Source: Novosphingobium sp. Gsoil 351 (GTDB lineage Bacteria > Pseudomonadota > Alphaproteobacteria > Sphingomonadales > Sphingomonadaceae). From it: 64,000 bases of DNA. The DNA lies in NCBI RefSeq assembly GCF_009707465.1, contig NZ_CP046120.1:2199501-2263500 (forward strand). The letters are read 5' to 3'. The translations under genes were made by a program, and so were the position numbers. Of the stretch, positions 43,595-52,548 are shown one piece after another; position 1 is the stretch's first letter; the number at the start of each line of letters is the position of its first letter. The notes beneath the pieces are model-generated. The model searched no databases and had not been told where the DNA came from. It saw only the letters and a list, made by a program, of their open reading frames with translations.

Positions 43595-45901
43595 CTAGTC
43601 CACCTTGTCGGTTGCGTCCTTCGTGCGCTGCGTTGCGACCATGTAGAGCGCGACGACAATCGCTCCAAAAGGAAGGAGCGACAGCGCGTCTGCAAATGGT
43701 CCGCCGTAAAACGGATTGGATGTTTTCATGGCGGCGTCGATGCGCGCGCTCGTTTCAGTCAGGATCCCTGACATGAAAGCGATCGCAATTCCGGCGATCG
43801 CCCCCCCGGCGATATAGCCCGACGCAAGCAGCACACCGGGGCCCCGGTCCTCTTCCGCCTTGGCGTCGGCCGCGAACAGCGACCGGTCTCGGCGCTGGGC
43901 GCGCCGGTCGACCAGCCAGCGTACCATGCCGCCCACGAAGATCGGGCTGGAAGACGAAAGCGGCAGATAGACCCCCACCGCGAAGACCAGCGAGGGAACC
44001 CCTGTCATCTCGAGTGCCAACGCGATCATGGCTCCGAGCAGGACCAGGCCCCACGGGAGTTGATGGTTGAGTATGCCCTTGATGATGTACGACATCAGCG
44101 TCGCCTTGGGCGCATCGAACTTTTGAACGGGAGCGCCAGCGGCGGTGGTCCGATGCGTGCCGTTAATACCGGGATCGACCAGGAACGCCGGGGTTCCGGC
44201 AGCATCCACCAGATAGCGCTGCGGCGTGCCTGCCTTGTCGGCAAAACGCCGAACGCTGTATTCCGCCCCGTTCACCTTCTCCTTGGGCAAGGCGCTCAGT
44301 TCGGCCGGGGAGAGGGTCGGAAGTGCCGACGCCACCGGGCCGGCCTGCATCACTGGGACGAGGACGGTGCCGGCCTGGTTGAGCGCGAGCAACACTGGCC
44401 CCAGCGCAAGTGCCGAAGCCAGCGCCCCAACCATGATCGCGATCTGCTGCGACCGCGGCGTCGAACCGATCAGGAACCCGGTCTTCAGGTCCTGCGAAGT
44501 CGTGCCGCCATTCGATGAGGCGATGCAGACGATCGCGCCGACCGACAGCGCTGTGACGTAGTAATTGGGGCCGGTCCAGCCGAGCGCCAAGAACACCAGG
44601 CAAGTAACGAGCAGCGTTGCGACGGTCATCCCTGAGATCGGATTGGAGGTGGACCCGACCTCGCCGGTCAGCCGCGATGACACAGTGACGAACAGAAATC
44701 CCACGAAGATGATGAGCGCGGCACCGACCAAGTTCATGTGCAGCGGCCGGGCCAGCAGGATTGCTGCCATCAGCCCGATCAGCCCGATCGCGACAAACCT
44801 GGGCGACAGGTCACGGTCGGTCCGGGGCCGACTTTCCTCGGTGACGCGCTCGCCCGGTCGGCGCGTGGTCACGCTGCGCCATGCGCCTTTTATGCCCCCC
44901 GCAATCGTCGGTAGCGAGCGGATCATACTGACGATTCCGCCTGCGGCGACCGCGCCCGCGCCGATATACAGGACATAGGCCCCACGGACATCATCGGGCG
45001 ACATTTCGCTAATCGGCATTGTCCCCGGAGACACGATGACGCCGGGGACGCCGAAGAACTTGATCGCGGGGATCAGGACAAGATATGCGAGGACCCCGCC
45101 CGCGCACATCGTCGCCGCCAGCCGCGGTCCGATGATGTAGCCCACGCCGAGCAGCTCAGGAGAGATCTCGGCTGCCACCGAGCCGCCGACGAACGGCTTG
45201 CCAAACAGGACCTGCGGCACGTCCTTCCACGACTTGAACGCGACCATCGCGATTTTGTAGACGATCCCGATCGCGAACCCGCCGAAGATCAGTCTGGCGC
45301 CGCGGGCTGCATCAATCCCGTCGTCAACGGCTGAATCAGTCCCGGCCGCAACCGCGCGATCCTGCGCCGAACATCCCGCCTTGAGCACTTCGGCGCAGGC
45401 GGTGCCCTCGGGATAGATCAGCTGTTCGTGCTGCTCGACGATCAGCGCGCGGCGCAGGGGGATCATCATCAAGATGCCCAGCAGCCCCCCGAGTACCGAT
45501 ACGAGCAGCACGCGTGCGATATCTAGATCGAAGCCCAGGATCATGATCGCGGGCATCGTTACGCCGACGCCGAATGCAATCGACTCGCCCGCAGACCCCG
45601 CGGTCTGGACTATGTTGTGCTCCAGGATTGTCGCATCGCGCCCGCCCAACTTGGCGATCAGGCGAAATACTGTCAGCGATATCACGGCGACGGGAATAGA
45701 CGCGCTGACTGTCAACCCGACCTTAAGCACCAAATAGAGTGACGAGGCCCCGAAAACTATCCCGAGTACCGTGCCAAGAATTAGCGGAACCAGCGATAAT
45801 TCGCGCATGTTTGCGCTGGCAGGGATGAAGGGTTCGGGCCGCGGCAACATGCTCTGCGAAAGATTCGGAGTGGCAGTCCCGCGCGCGGATTCATTCCTCA
45901 A
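43595..45901 (-). CDS. OPT family oligopeptide/metal-chelate transporter
   Basis: The 768-residue protein has about 16 membrane segments, characteristic of the OPT family. Recognisable stretches are the N-terminal PRPEPFIPASANMRELSLVPL, the loop EQHEQLIYPEGTACAEVLKAG, and the late ATLLVTCLVFLALGWTGPNYYV and ASSNGGTTSQDLKTGFLIG. A GSTP-like segment is at IGSTPRSQQ. OPT proteins import peptides or metal-siderophore complexes by proton symport. The start is a TTG at 45901 with GAGAGGA 8 bases upstream. A long extra loop between residues 560 and 640 is unlike standard short OPT proteins but is seen in bacterial ones. Confidence 0.9.
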   Translation of the reverse strand: MRNESARGTATPNLSQSMLPRPEPFIPASANMRELSLVPLILGTVLGIVFGASSLYLVLKVGLTVSASIPVAVISLTVFRLIAKLGGRDATILEHNIVQTAGSAGESIAFGVGVTMPAIMILGFDLDIARVLLVSVLGGLLGILMMIPLRRALIVEQHEQLIYPEGTACAEVLKAGCSAQDRAVAAGTDSAVDDGIDAARGARLIFGGFAIGIVYKIAMVAFKSWKDVPQVLFGKPFVGGSVAAEISPELLGVGYIIGPRLAATMCAGGVLAYLVLIPAIKFFGVPGVIVSPGTMPISEMSPDDVRGAYVLYIGAGAVAAGGIVSMIRSLPTIAGGIKGAWRSVTTRRPGERVTEESRPRTDRDLSPRFVAIGLIGLMAAILLARPLHMNLVGAALIIFVGFLFVTVSSRLTGEVGSTSNPISGMTVATLLVTCLVFLALGWTGPNYYVTALSVGAIVCIASSNGGTTSQDLKTGFLIGSTPRSQQIAIMVGALASALALGPVLLALNQAGTVLVPVMQAGPVASALPTLSPAELSALPKEKVNGAEYSVRRFADKAGTPQRYLVDAAGTPAFLVDPGINGTHRTTAAGAPVQKFDAPKATLMSYIIKGILNHQLPWGLVLLGAMIALALEMTGVPSLVFAVGVYLPLSSSSPIFVGGMVRWLVDRRAQRRDRSLFAADAKAEEDRGPGVLLASGYIAGGAIAGIAIAFMSGILTETSARIDAAMKTSNPFYGGPFADALSLLPFGAIVVALYMVATQRTKDATDKVD

Positions 45902-46265
45902 CTCAGGATCCTCTCGTCAATTGTTCGAGACTATGATGGACTTTTTGCCCACGGCAATTGAATAATTCCTAGATAGCTAGTTGACCGTGTCGAAGGCGCC
46001 GATCTGACGAACGTACCTGATCGGATTGCGGACACCCAATGCTCTGCGATATCTCAGGGCCACTCCTCCATAAGGGAGGCGGTTGCCGACACTCTGCCCT
46101 CAGGCGGCTGCCCTCTGGAAACGGACGTCCAGGTATTGTCTGTCTAATCGCAAAGATGTCTCGGCTGGGCACGGTTAGCGCTTGGTTGCCCACCCTGAGC
46201 CCATGACCGCGTGCCCCTCGGCCAGGGCCACCCATTGCCGCTTTTAGCGAACCGCCACACCGGCA
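45902..46265. other. Intergenic region between OPT transporter and lipid kinase (364 bp)
   Basis: No coding frame is supported. The region must contain the promoter of the OPT gene (minus strand). A small imperfect inverted repeat around 46065-46080 (CTCCTCC ... GGGAGG) is the only structure seen. Confidence 0.45.
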
Positions 46266-47168
46266 TTATATTTGGAACTGCCCGTCGCGGGGTGCCGCCA
46301 CCTCAATGGCGCCTTTCGCGACGCTGATTGTTACCGGGGTTCGCGCTGCTATCTCGCCGTCGATCGAAATATCGAGCCGGGGCTGGGTGCCAAGCCGCAT
46401 TTTGCGCCCCCGAAACTCACGTGTCGTGCCGTGCCTTCCGCGCAGCTTTGTCACCGTCGCGAACCAGCTCCAACCCAGACCCCATACGCTTTTCCCGGTG
46501 ACGGCCTGAATGACAATCACTCCGCTATCAATTTCCTGACTCTCGACCATTTCGACTCCGCCGTGATGCGTGCCGTTGGCGATCCGAACCTCGGTCGCCC
46601 AGACTTTCTTGTGTCGCCCATCGTCGTACTCGACGGTCACTCGGAACGGCCGGAACTTGAACGCGCAGCGCGCCGCCCAGAGCAAATAACCGACCATACC
46701 CAGGTAGCGCTTCAACTTAGGAGGCACCGTCTCGGCGATCATCGGCGACAGGCCTATCGCCGCGGCATTGACGAAGAAATGTCCGTCGATGCAGCCAAGA
46801 TCGATCCGCTTGCGCTCTCCATTGGCAATGACCGCGACCGCGCTGTCGATGTCCTTGGGAATTCCAAGCGTGCCCGCAAAGCTGTTGGCGGTGCCAAGCG
46901 GTACGATCGCGAACACGGTGTCTTTGCCCATGAAGGAACTGACGTTGGTCGACAGCGATCCGTCACCGCCACCCACGATCACCATCGGCGCCTGCGCGAT
47001 TGCATCGCAAATGGTCGGCTCCATCTGGTCCGGATCGGTGATGGCGTGCGCGGCAAGGAGTTCGACTCCCGCGGCAGCCAGCTTGTCACGCACTTCGTCA
47101 AACGCTTCGGCACCACTGCGGCTCATGGAGTTGACGACGAGGATGGCTTGTTGGGGGAGGGGTGTCAT
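46266..47168 (-). CDS. Diacylglycerol kinase family lipid kinase
   Basis: This is a 300-residue protein from the ATG at 47168 (MTPLPQQAILVVNS). The nucleotide-binding loop is VVGGGDGSLS, followed by IVPLGTANSFAGTL, the classical DAGKc signature, and the C-terminal DAGK accessory-like domain has IANGTHHGGVEM. It phosphorylates diacylglycerol, sphingosine-like or related lipids. In a sphingolipid-producing host a ceramide- or sphingosine-type substrate is possible but cannot be decided. The longer in-frame start at 47288 adds 40 residues with no family resemblance. It is divergent from the small periplasmic protein gene. Confidence 0.9.
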   Translation of the reverse strand: MTPLPQQAILVVNSMSRSGAEAFDEVRDKLAAAGVELLAAHAITDPDQMEPTICDAIAQAPMVIVGGGDGSLSTNVSSFMGKDTVFAIVPLGTANSFAGTLGIPKDIDSAVAVIANGERKRIDLGCIDGHFFVNAAAIGLSPMIAETVPPKLKRYLGMVGYLLWAARCAFKFRPFRVTVEYDDGRHKKVWATEVRIANGTHHGGVEMVESQEIDSGVIVIQAVTGKSVWGLGWSWFATVTKLRGRHGTTREFRGRKMRLGTQPRLDISIDGEIAARTPVTISVAKGAIEVAAPRDGQFQI

Positions 47169-47459
47169 CTCAGCCGTGCGTGGCACGCCCTCTATGCCCG
47201 CGCCAGTCCCGTGTAAGCTAGGAGCAGTCGTTCCGCGTCCAACGACGAAAACTTGCGTCAGTGGCCGCGTAACCCTGCCCTCCGGCACTGGGTCGAGGCG
47301 CGCCCAACATCGCGCAGCAACGCGGCTAAGCTAAACACGAAGCGATCCGTAGCGGTGCAGAGCATGAAATTAACGAACTCGCTCAATTATTTGACCGGCT
47401 TCATCCCTTAGGCATGACTCACCGACGCGATGAAGTATCGCGTTCATGGGGGATAATTG

Positions 47460-48056
47460 ATGGATTACCGTGTTGCCGCGCTTGCGGCCGTCTTGCTTGC
47501 TTCGCCGGTCGCCGCACAGGCGCCTACTCCGACGGCCAACCCCAAGGTGCCCGCCACCGTTGTATTGCCCATGATGGTATCGCCCGCACAAAACGTCACC
47601 TTGATCCAGCAACAAGCAGCAAGCGATGTGTTGCGCGCGGGTTCACCTGTTCCCGTCGCTCTCTCCGAGTTTCTCACGACGAAGGGCAAGGCTCTCAAAG
47701 TCGGGCAACGTGTCCGTCTTGAAGTCGCACAGGACGTCATGATCAACGGTCGCCTCGCCATCCCGGCGCGCAGCCCTGTCGAGGGCGTTTTGACCGAAGT
47801 TCGCAACAAGGGGATGTGGGGCAAGTCCGGTGCGATACGGCTGCACATCAGCTCCGTGAGCATCAACGGCACGGCGATCAGGCTCACCGGCGACATGGAC
47901 ACCCGAGGTCAAACCGGCACCGCTGGGGTGGTGGGCTCTCTTGTCGTTCTTCCGATCGCAGGTTTCTTTGTAACTGGCACCAGCGCCGAGATGCCACTCA
48001 ACATGCCAGGTCGCGCGTTCCTCGATCAGGACATCGCCCTGGCCGCCGCTCTCTGA
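47460..48056 (+). CDS. Periplasmic hypothetical protein
   Basis: The protein of 198 residues starts at ATG 47460 (MDYRVAALAAVLLASPVAAQ), with GGGGGA upstream. The upstream TTG at 47457 is not needed. The mature domain is beta-rich: KVGQRVRLEVAQDVMINGRLAIPARSPVEGVLTEVRNKGMWGKSG, then an end with GRAFLDQDIAL and a hydrophobic segment near residues 160-178 (TAGVVGSLVVLPIAGFFVTG). It has the look of a conserved alphaproteobacterial protein with a small barrel and a C-terminal membrane segment. Its function is unknown. It is followed by a truncated frame. Confidence 0.7.
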   Translation: MDYRVAALAAVLLASPVAAQAPTPTANPKVPATVVLPMMVSPAQNVTLIQQQAASDVLRAGSPVPVALSEFLTTKGKALKVGQRVRLEVAQDVMINGRLAIPARSPVEGVLTEVRNKGMWGKSGAIRLHISSVSINGTAIRLTGDMDTRGQTGTAGVVGSLVVLPIAGFFVTGTSAEMPLNMPGRAFLDQDIALAAAL

Positions 48057-48188
48057 GGATCACCAGTTCACTAGGCGCGCCTAACAACGGTGCGCCTAGT
48101 GGGCCTCATTTCTTGCTGTCCTATTCGCCCGGCGCGGCTCTACGTGGCTATGGGTGCCGTAGCCTGCATCGTGGTGCCATCGTTCTGA

Positions 48189-48443
48189 GCTACATACCGG
48201 GAAGAAGGCGACTGGCAGCGGCTGGCCTGGTGGATCCACGCCCACCTACCCTACTCCTACCTGACCTTCCTCAAGACCCATTTCGCGTTCAACATCGGCT
48301 GGCATGAGAATCCAACCCGCATCATTGACAGCCGAGCCAAGCCGCGAGCAATCCTAACCAAGCCGGGAATGGCCAACCACGATGGCAGTCACGCCGAAAC
48401 GTGGGATGGCATTGTAACGGACAGCATGGTGAGCACTAAATAG
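48189..48443 (+). pseudogene. 5'-truncated ORF, remnant of a phage-like hypothetical protein
   Basis: In the plus frame the residues ATYREEGDWQRLAWWIHAH ... LTKPGMANHDGSHAETWDG run from 48189 to a stop at 48441-48443. It is 84 codons with no in-frame start, because a TGA stands directly upstream at 48186. The tryptophan-rich, conserved-looking sequence is typical of a real protein core rather than chance. It is convergent with the terminase gene (79 bp). The 5' end is lost or broken by the TGA. I do not recognise its family. Confidence 0.5.
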
Positions 48444-48521
48444 ACGCCGAGTGGACCGGGCGGGGGAGTAGCCCGCTTCGCCTGTCAACGGAGCCAAAGA
48501 GTTGTAAACTGCCAGGAGGAT

Positions 48522-49982
48522 CTAGCGGCGCATACGACCTTTGGGGCGGGGGAGTGCCCGCGGCCGCTCGCGGTGAAAATCTTGCCGCTCGGGATTGAGC
48601 AAGCTGGCGAACCTCGTCTGAATGTAGTCGAGCGCCTGGCTGGTGCTATCGACCTGATCGTCATGAACCCGATTGGGAAAGCCAAGGAGTTCGTCGAGGT
48701 AAAGCGCAAGCCAGGGCGCGTCGCGCGGCAGGAAGATCCTGCCGGTCTCGAACATCACGGCCCGCGCCTGCATTCGCGCGACTTTGTCGATCTTGGGTCT
48801 ATGGAGAATCGGTCTGCACACACTGGACGCACGCCGGAGGTGCTGCACCAGCCCACGGCCAAGGTCGGCGTCTTCAACCACGGTTACATGGACCCCGCAG
48901 CGTTGATGCACCTGCTCAATACGGCGGATGAGTTCGGGGGCTTCGAGACGGACACGCTCGACATGAAGCAAATGAGCCTCGTTCGCCCGGACGCCCCAGA
49001 CTGTCGCGACTGACCAGTCAGAATTTTCTCCCAAGGTCGATGCGGTATCCCAGCTGGCAACACGTGTGGTGTAGTCGTCGGCCGGTTCCTCGTAATAGCG
49101 CAGCCAGCCTTTGCGCACGACAATGCCATCGTCAGGTACCGGTTGCTGTTGATATTGCGCGCTGAATGCGGTTTGGCCCATGATCCGGCGGCGGACTTCG
49201 AGCTCTGCTTGACCCATCCGCGAAGGCTGGATGTGCTCGCCCCGCGCGCGGTGGTAAATTTCGCCATGACCGATGTCCCAGGTTTCATCGGCGGTCGCTG
49301 TGGCGGGAACGACCAAAGTTTCCCACTGTTCCTGCCCGAGCATGTGGCCCGCCAGATCGTCATCATGGAGCCGCTGCATCACGCAGACGATGGCGCTTGC
49401 GCGTGGGTGGTTGAGGCGGGTTGAAACCGTGTGGTCGTAAGACTTCTTCACCCTGTCACGAGCGACCTTCGAATAGATCTCCTGCCCCTTGTTGGGGTCG
49501 TCGAGAATGATGAGATCAGCGCCTCGGCTCAGCACGCTGCCATTGATCGAGGTGGCGAGGCGGTACCCGCCAGTCGAGCTTGTCCACTCCATCTGCCGGT
49601 TGGGTACGACAGGGCGGCACGCTGGAAATACCCGCCGGAACCAGGCGCTACTGACCACCCGGTTGAACAGTACCGCCTGCGCCAGCGCCACATCCTTGTT
49701 ATACGCCACCGCCATGATCCGGCAGCCCGGGTCATGACCCAGCCGCCAGGCACTATAGCCGACGCTGACCAGGATCGTCTTCATGCTGCGCGGGGGTAGG
49801 TTGACCATCAGCCGGCGGCAATCGCCTCGAGTTACCCGTCGCAAACGCTCGTTGATGAGATCGATATGCCAATTGTGCTCATAGGTCGTGCCCGGCTCGA
49901 GAGTTGCCATGACCCGGGCGATAAAGGTCGGATAGTCGATCCGGATCATGGCGTCGTAGAAGCTTTCAGGAAGTTCGATCAC
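48522..49982 (-). CDS. terL: Phage terminase large subunit
   Basis: The 486-residue protein has the terminase ATPase: a Walker A-like PPRSMKTI near residue 63, Walker B DLIILDDPNKG, and the coupling motif region (AIVCVMQRLHDDDLAGHML). The C-terminal RNase H-like nuclease shows VEDADLGRGL and HDDQVDSTSQAL, the acidic residues of the packaging nuclease. It pumps and cuts DNA during virion packaging in phages and similar particles. Its start overlaps the stop of the DUF5681 gene by 4 bases (49979-49982), a normal phage packaging order. No portal or capsid gene follows downstream, so the module looks truncated. Confidence 0.93.
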   Translation of the reverse strand: MIELPESFYDAMIRIDYPTFIARVMATLEPGTTYEHNWHIDLINERLRRVTRGDCRRLMVNLPPRSMKTILVSVGYSAWRLGHDPGCRIMAVAYNKDVALAQAVLFNRVVSSAWFRRVFPACRPVVPNRQMEWTSSTGGYRLATSINGSVLSRGADLIILDDPNKGQEIYSKVARDRVKKSYDHTVSTRLNHPRASAIVCVMQRLHDDDLAGHMLGQEQWETLVVPATATADETWDIGHGEIYHRARGEHIQPSRMGQAELEVRRRIMGQTAFSAQYQQQPVPDDGIVVRKGWLRYYEEPADDYTTRVASWDTASTLGENSDWSVATVWGVRANEAHLLHVERVRLEAPELIRRIEQVHQRCGVHVTVVEDADLGRGLVQHLRRASSVCRPILHRPKIDKVARMQARAVMFETGRIFLPRDAPWLALYLDELLGFPNRVHDDQVDSTSQALDYIQTRFASLLNPERQDFHRERPRALPRPKGRMRR

Positions 49983-50398
49983 TTCGTACCGTGCCTCGCT
50001 GCGGGGACTTCCGCGTCAGATTTGTCGTTGCCCAGCAGCTGTTCTTGGGACAGATAGCGCTTCGCGAACCGGGCCAGGTCCGCCGGATCGACCGCCACCA
50101 CCGGGTATTCAGGCTGGCTCGGCCCAGCGATCAGCTTCAACAGGTTGGCCAGACTCTTGGGGTCGCCCATGGCGGCGTCATTGACGAGTTTCTTGGCGAT
50201 GATCTCGCGCTTGGTCAGGCGGACGCGTTTGCCGCCCTCGGAGATCATAACCATCTGATCGAGTTCCGCTTCGACCTGCTTGCGGATGTCCCGGTTTTTG
50301 GGCGGGCGACCGGCGGGATTGCCAGACTGCCCCTTCTTGAACCGGGCATGTTCCGGCGGGTTGCCGCCGCGGGCGGACTTGGGGCGAGCGGCGGCCAT
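49979..50398 (-). CDS. DUF5681 protein, possible terminase small subunit
   Basis: The 139-residue basic protein begins MAAARPKSARGGN and has the DUF5681 signature FKKGQSGNPAGRPPKN near residues 20-36. A helical part with KREIIAKKLVNDAAMGDPKSLANLLKLI follows. Many such genes sit directly before terminase genes, and the domain is thought to bind DNA as a small terminase-like subunit. It overlaps the terminase start by 4 bases and the methyltransferase stop by one base (50398). Direct evidence for its role in packaging is not available here. Confidence 0.85.
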   Translation of the reverse strand: MAAARPKSARGGNPPEHARFKKGQSGNPAGRPPKNRDIRKQVEAELDQMVMISEGGKRVRLTKREIIAKKLVNDAAMGDPKSLANLLKLIAGPSQPEYPVVAVDPADLARFAKRYLSQEQLLGNDKSDAEVPAARHGTK

Positions 50399-51861
50399 CA
50401 GACCTCCTCCCCCGCGGCGGCACCATCGTCGCCATCGGCTCGCAAAGGAACTGGATCGCCATCTTGAGCTCCGGGGATTCGCTCGCGGGTTATTTCGGCA
50501 AAGGTCTGGCCGGTTGCCTCCAGCACTGCCTCATTCCCGCTTAGCGCTTTCCACCGCCTGATCGTCGCATCGCAGTAGAGTGGATCGAGCTCGATCAGCC
50601 GCGCCTTGCGCCCGGTCCGCTCGGCCGCAATCAACGTGGTGCCATAACCTCCAAACGGATCGAGGATGATGTCACCGCGCCTCGAACAATCTCGGATCGC
50701 ATCGGCAACCATGATCCACGGCTTGACCGTGGGATGGGCAGCAAGTTCTTCGTCGCGAGCCCGGTGGAAGCCAGCGTTACCCTTGTAATTCCAGACGTTC
50801 GTACGGTAGCGCCCAGTTTCGCCCAGCCCGAAATTGTTGATGTGCGGACCGGTGCCGTTCTTCCAAACAAAGATCAATTCGTGCTGGGATCTGAAAAAGG
50901 TCCCCATCGATGCCGAGGGCTTGGCCCACACGACCAATTGCTTAAGTTCGGTGTAGGCTTGGTTGCCTGCAGCCAGCATCTCGCCCATGTGCTTCCAGTT
51001 CATGCACTGGAAATGGATTGAGCCGTCGATGCTGTGTTGAGCACAGTGCCGGAATGCCCTCGTTAGAAAGGTGGTGAACCCCTCGGGGGACATCTCGCCC
51101 GCCGCCATCGCAAAGTCGCGGTGCTTGTGCTTGCCCTTGCTGGAGATGGCAGCCGCTGATTCGTTGTACGGGGAATCTGAAAACACCATCCCCGCTTTTT
51201 CGCCGCCCATTAACGTGACGTACGTCTCCGCTTCGAGGGAGTTGCCGCAGATGAGGCGGTGCGTACCCAGGAGCCACACATCCCCCAGCCTGGTGATAGC
51301 CACTTCGCTCTCATTCGGGGGACCAGAGAGGCCATCCTTTTCCGGCTGAGGAGCGCATAAGAGATCGTCGATCTCGCTGGTCGCAAACCCCGACAGCTCG
51401 ATCTTGAGGTCGAGATCGAGTTCTCCCAATTCGGACAATTCGATCCTGAGCACATCGAGATCGAACTCGGACTGTTCGGCGATCTTGTTGTCCGCGATTG
51501 CGTACAGCCGCAGCTGCTCTGGACTGAGATGTTCCAGTTCGATCACCGGAACCACGGTCATCCCCAGCGCTGTAGCTGCCAGCCATCGCCCGTACCCACT
51601 GACTATCTGGCCGGCGTGGTTGATCAGGATCGGGTTAACGAAGCCGTGCTCGCGTATGGATGCGCCAATAGCCGCGATCTGTCGTTTATTGTGCTTGCGC
51701 AAGATTCGGGCGGGCGGCTTCACATGGGCAAGAGCGCGGTAGGTGACGTTGATACGCAGGTTGCTTTGGAAGTGATTGTTCAATGCCGCGGTCGGGGTTG
51801 AGCCCTCGACTGGGTTTGCGAATTGAACCCGCTTGCGGATGTTAGTCTTTTTGGGTGTCAC
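50398..51861 (-). CDS. ParB-like/N6-adenine or N4-cytosine DNA methyltransferase fusion
   Basis: The 487-residue protein starts at the GTG at 51861 with GAAGGA upstream. Residues 50-180 form a ParB/Srx N-terminal nuclease-like domain (NKRQIAAIGASIREHGFVNPILI and GYGRWLAATALG). Residues 210-450 are a beta-class DNA methyltransferase. Motif IV is FSDSPYN, where DPPY is expected, and motif I is LDPFGGYGTTLIAAERTGRK. The Pro to Ser change in motif IV could affect activity. This phage-type fusion is common beside terminase genes and probably marks phage DNA or protects it from restriction. Confidence 0.88.
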   Translation of the reverse strand: MTPKKTNIRKRVQFANPVEGSTPTAALNNHFQSNLRINVTYRALAHVKPPARILRKHNKRQIAAIGASIREHGFVNPILINHAGQIVSGYGRWLAATALGMTVVPVIELEHLSPEQLRLYAIADNKIAEQSEFDLDVLRIELSELGELDLDLKIELSGFATSEIDDLLCAPQPEKDGLSGPPNESEVAITRLGDVWLLGTHRLICGNSLEAETYVTLMGGEKAGMVFSDSPYNESAAAISSKGKHKHRDFAMAAGEMSPEGFTTFLTRAFRHCAQHSIDGSIHFQCMNWKHMGEMLAAGNQAYTELKQLVVWAKPSASMGTFFRSQHELIFVWKNGTGPHINNFGLGETGRYRTNVWNYKGNAGFHRARDEELAAHPTVKPWIMVADAIRDCSRRGDIILDPFGGYGTTLIAAERTGRKARLIELDPLYCDATIRRWKALSGNEAVLEATGQTFAEITRERIPGAQDGDPVPLRADGDDGAAAGEEV

Positions 51862-52044
51862 GGGCTTGTCCTTCGGGTCGGTCGAGCAGCCAGGACAGAA
51901 TCGGGTAGACCATAATGAAATGGTCGGTCCGGTCGCTATCTTTGCTGCCCACATGCCCGAAGTGACAAGCGGAATGCCTCCATTCGCCGCTCGCGGAGCT
52001 CAGGAGACCCCCCACATAGCACGGTATTGTCACGGTGCAAAATA

Positions 52045-52084
52045 AATTGTACATGAATTCTGCAAATATACCCGACGTACAATT
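52045..52084. promoter_or_regulatory. Candidate operator: AT-rich inverted repeat
   Basis: AATTGTAC and GTACAATT are perfect inverted arms separated by 24 bases, about 184 bp upstream of the methyltransferase start. The layout fits a phage-type dimeric repressor or a looping site. No repressor gene is next to it. Confidence 0.3.
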
Positions 52085-52217
52085 CTAATACTGCTACGAT
52101 TAAAGTGTTTGTCGAGAGTTGTGGCTCTGATTTCGGAAAAATGTGCCCTGTTAATTGTGCTTGATATCAGCCAAGTACTTGAGCGAGTTGGGATTCGCGA
52201 GACGGGATGAAAGGCTT

Positions 52218-52300
52218 CCCCTGTTTTGCCTTATGAAACAGGGGTCAGATCGCCTCTGGCAGCGATGTTGCTGCCCTGTTAGCGCCTTCATAAAGAAGGC
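52218..52300. ncRNA. Cluster of three consecutive hairpins, candidate structured RNA or recombination site
   Basis: Stem 1 is CCCCTGTTT (52218-52226) with AAACAGGGG (52236-52244). Stem 2 is GGCAGC (52258-52263) with GCTGCC (52270-52275). Stem 3 is GCCTTC (52284-52289) with GAAGGC (52295-52300). All arms are perfect. It could be a small RNA, a leader structure or an attachment/recombination site. I know no family with this arrangement. Confidence 0.3.
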
Positions 52301-52548
52301 CCCCGCTTTGCTCTGCAGCTCCCTGTTCCTTGGGCGTTTCGCACAGCAACGCGCTCAAAGCAGGCAACCAAGGTAACCTTCCCACGCTAGTTGGAGCTCA
52401 ACGATCCTGCCGAGGGCCACCCAGCAGCGACTCAGCGCGACGATTGTTCAACACACAACCGCGCCATCGCCGACCCTGGTCCGAGGGGTGCAGGTCAGAT
52501 CGACTCAACAGGGTCGACGCCTACGGCGAGCGCGTTACAGAGCAACCC

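Larger units (their letters stand above)
12886..52548. other. Accessory block between dnaJ-like and pdxH genes with phage modules at both edges
   Basis: The 39.7 kb between the start of the dnaJ-like gene and the start of pdxH carries almost only accessory genes. The left edge (12983-15604) is a phage-type recombination operon and the right edge (48189-51861) is a terminase/DUF5681/methyltransferase group. Between them lie stress, envelope and transport genes and one complete insertion sequence. No integrase, portal, capsid, tail or lysis gene is recognisable. I compared the two borders by eye for a direct repeat that could be att sites. I found only 8-base matches, which is chance level. The claim that this is one inserted unit rests on the expected dnaJ-pdxH adjacency and is an inference. 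Confidence 0.45.
51862..52548. other. Non-coding, AT-rich and structured region upstream of pdxH (687 bp)
   Basis: No gene is supported. The first part (about 52030-52110) is markedly AT-rich and contains an 8-bp inverted repeat AATTGTAC/GTACAATT at 52045-52052 and 52077-52084. The second part (52218-52300) contains three consecutive perfect hairpins. It is the right border of the accessory block and may hold a phage operator, a small RNA or an attachment site. Confidence 0.5.

Noticed and set aside
12886..52548. att-like direct repeat at the borders of the accessory block
   Set aside because: Only 8-base matches (CAACGCGC and GCAACCCA) were found by eye, which is chance level.
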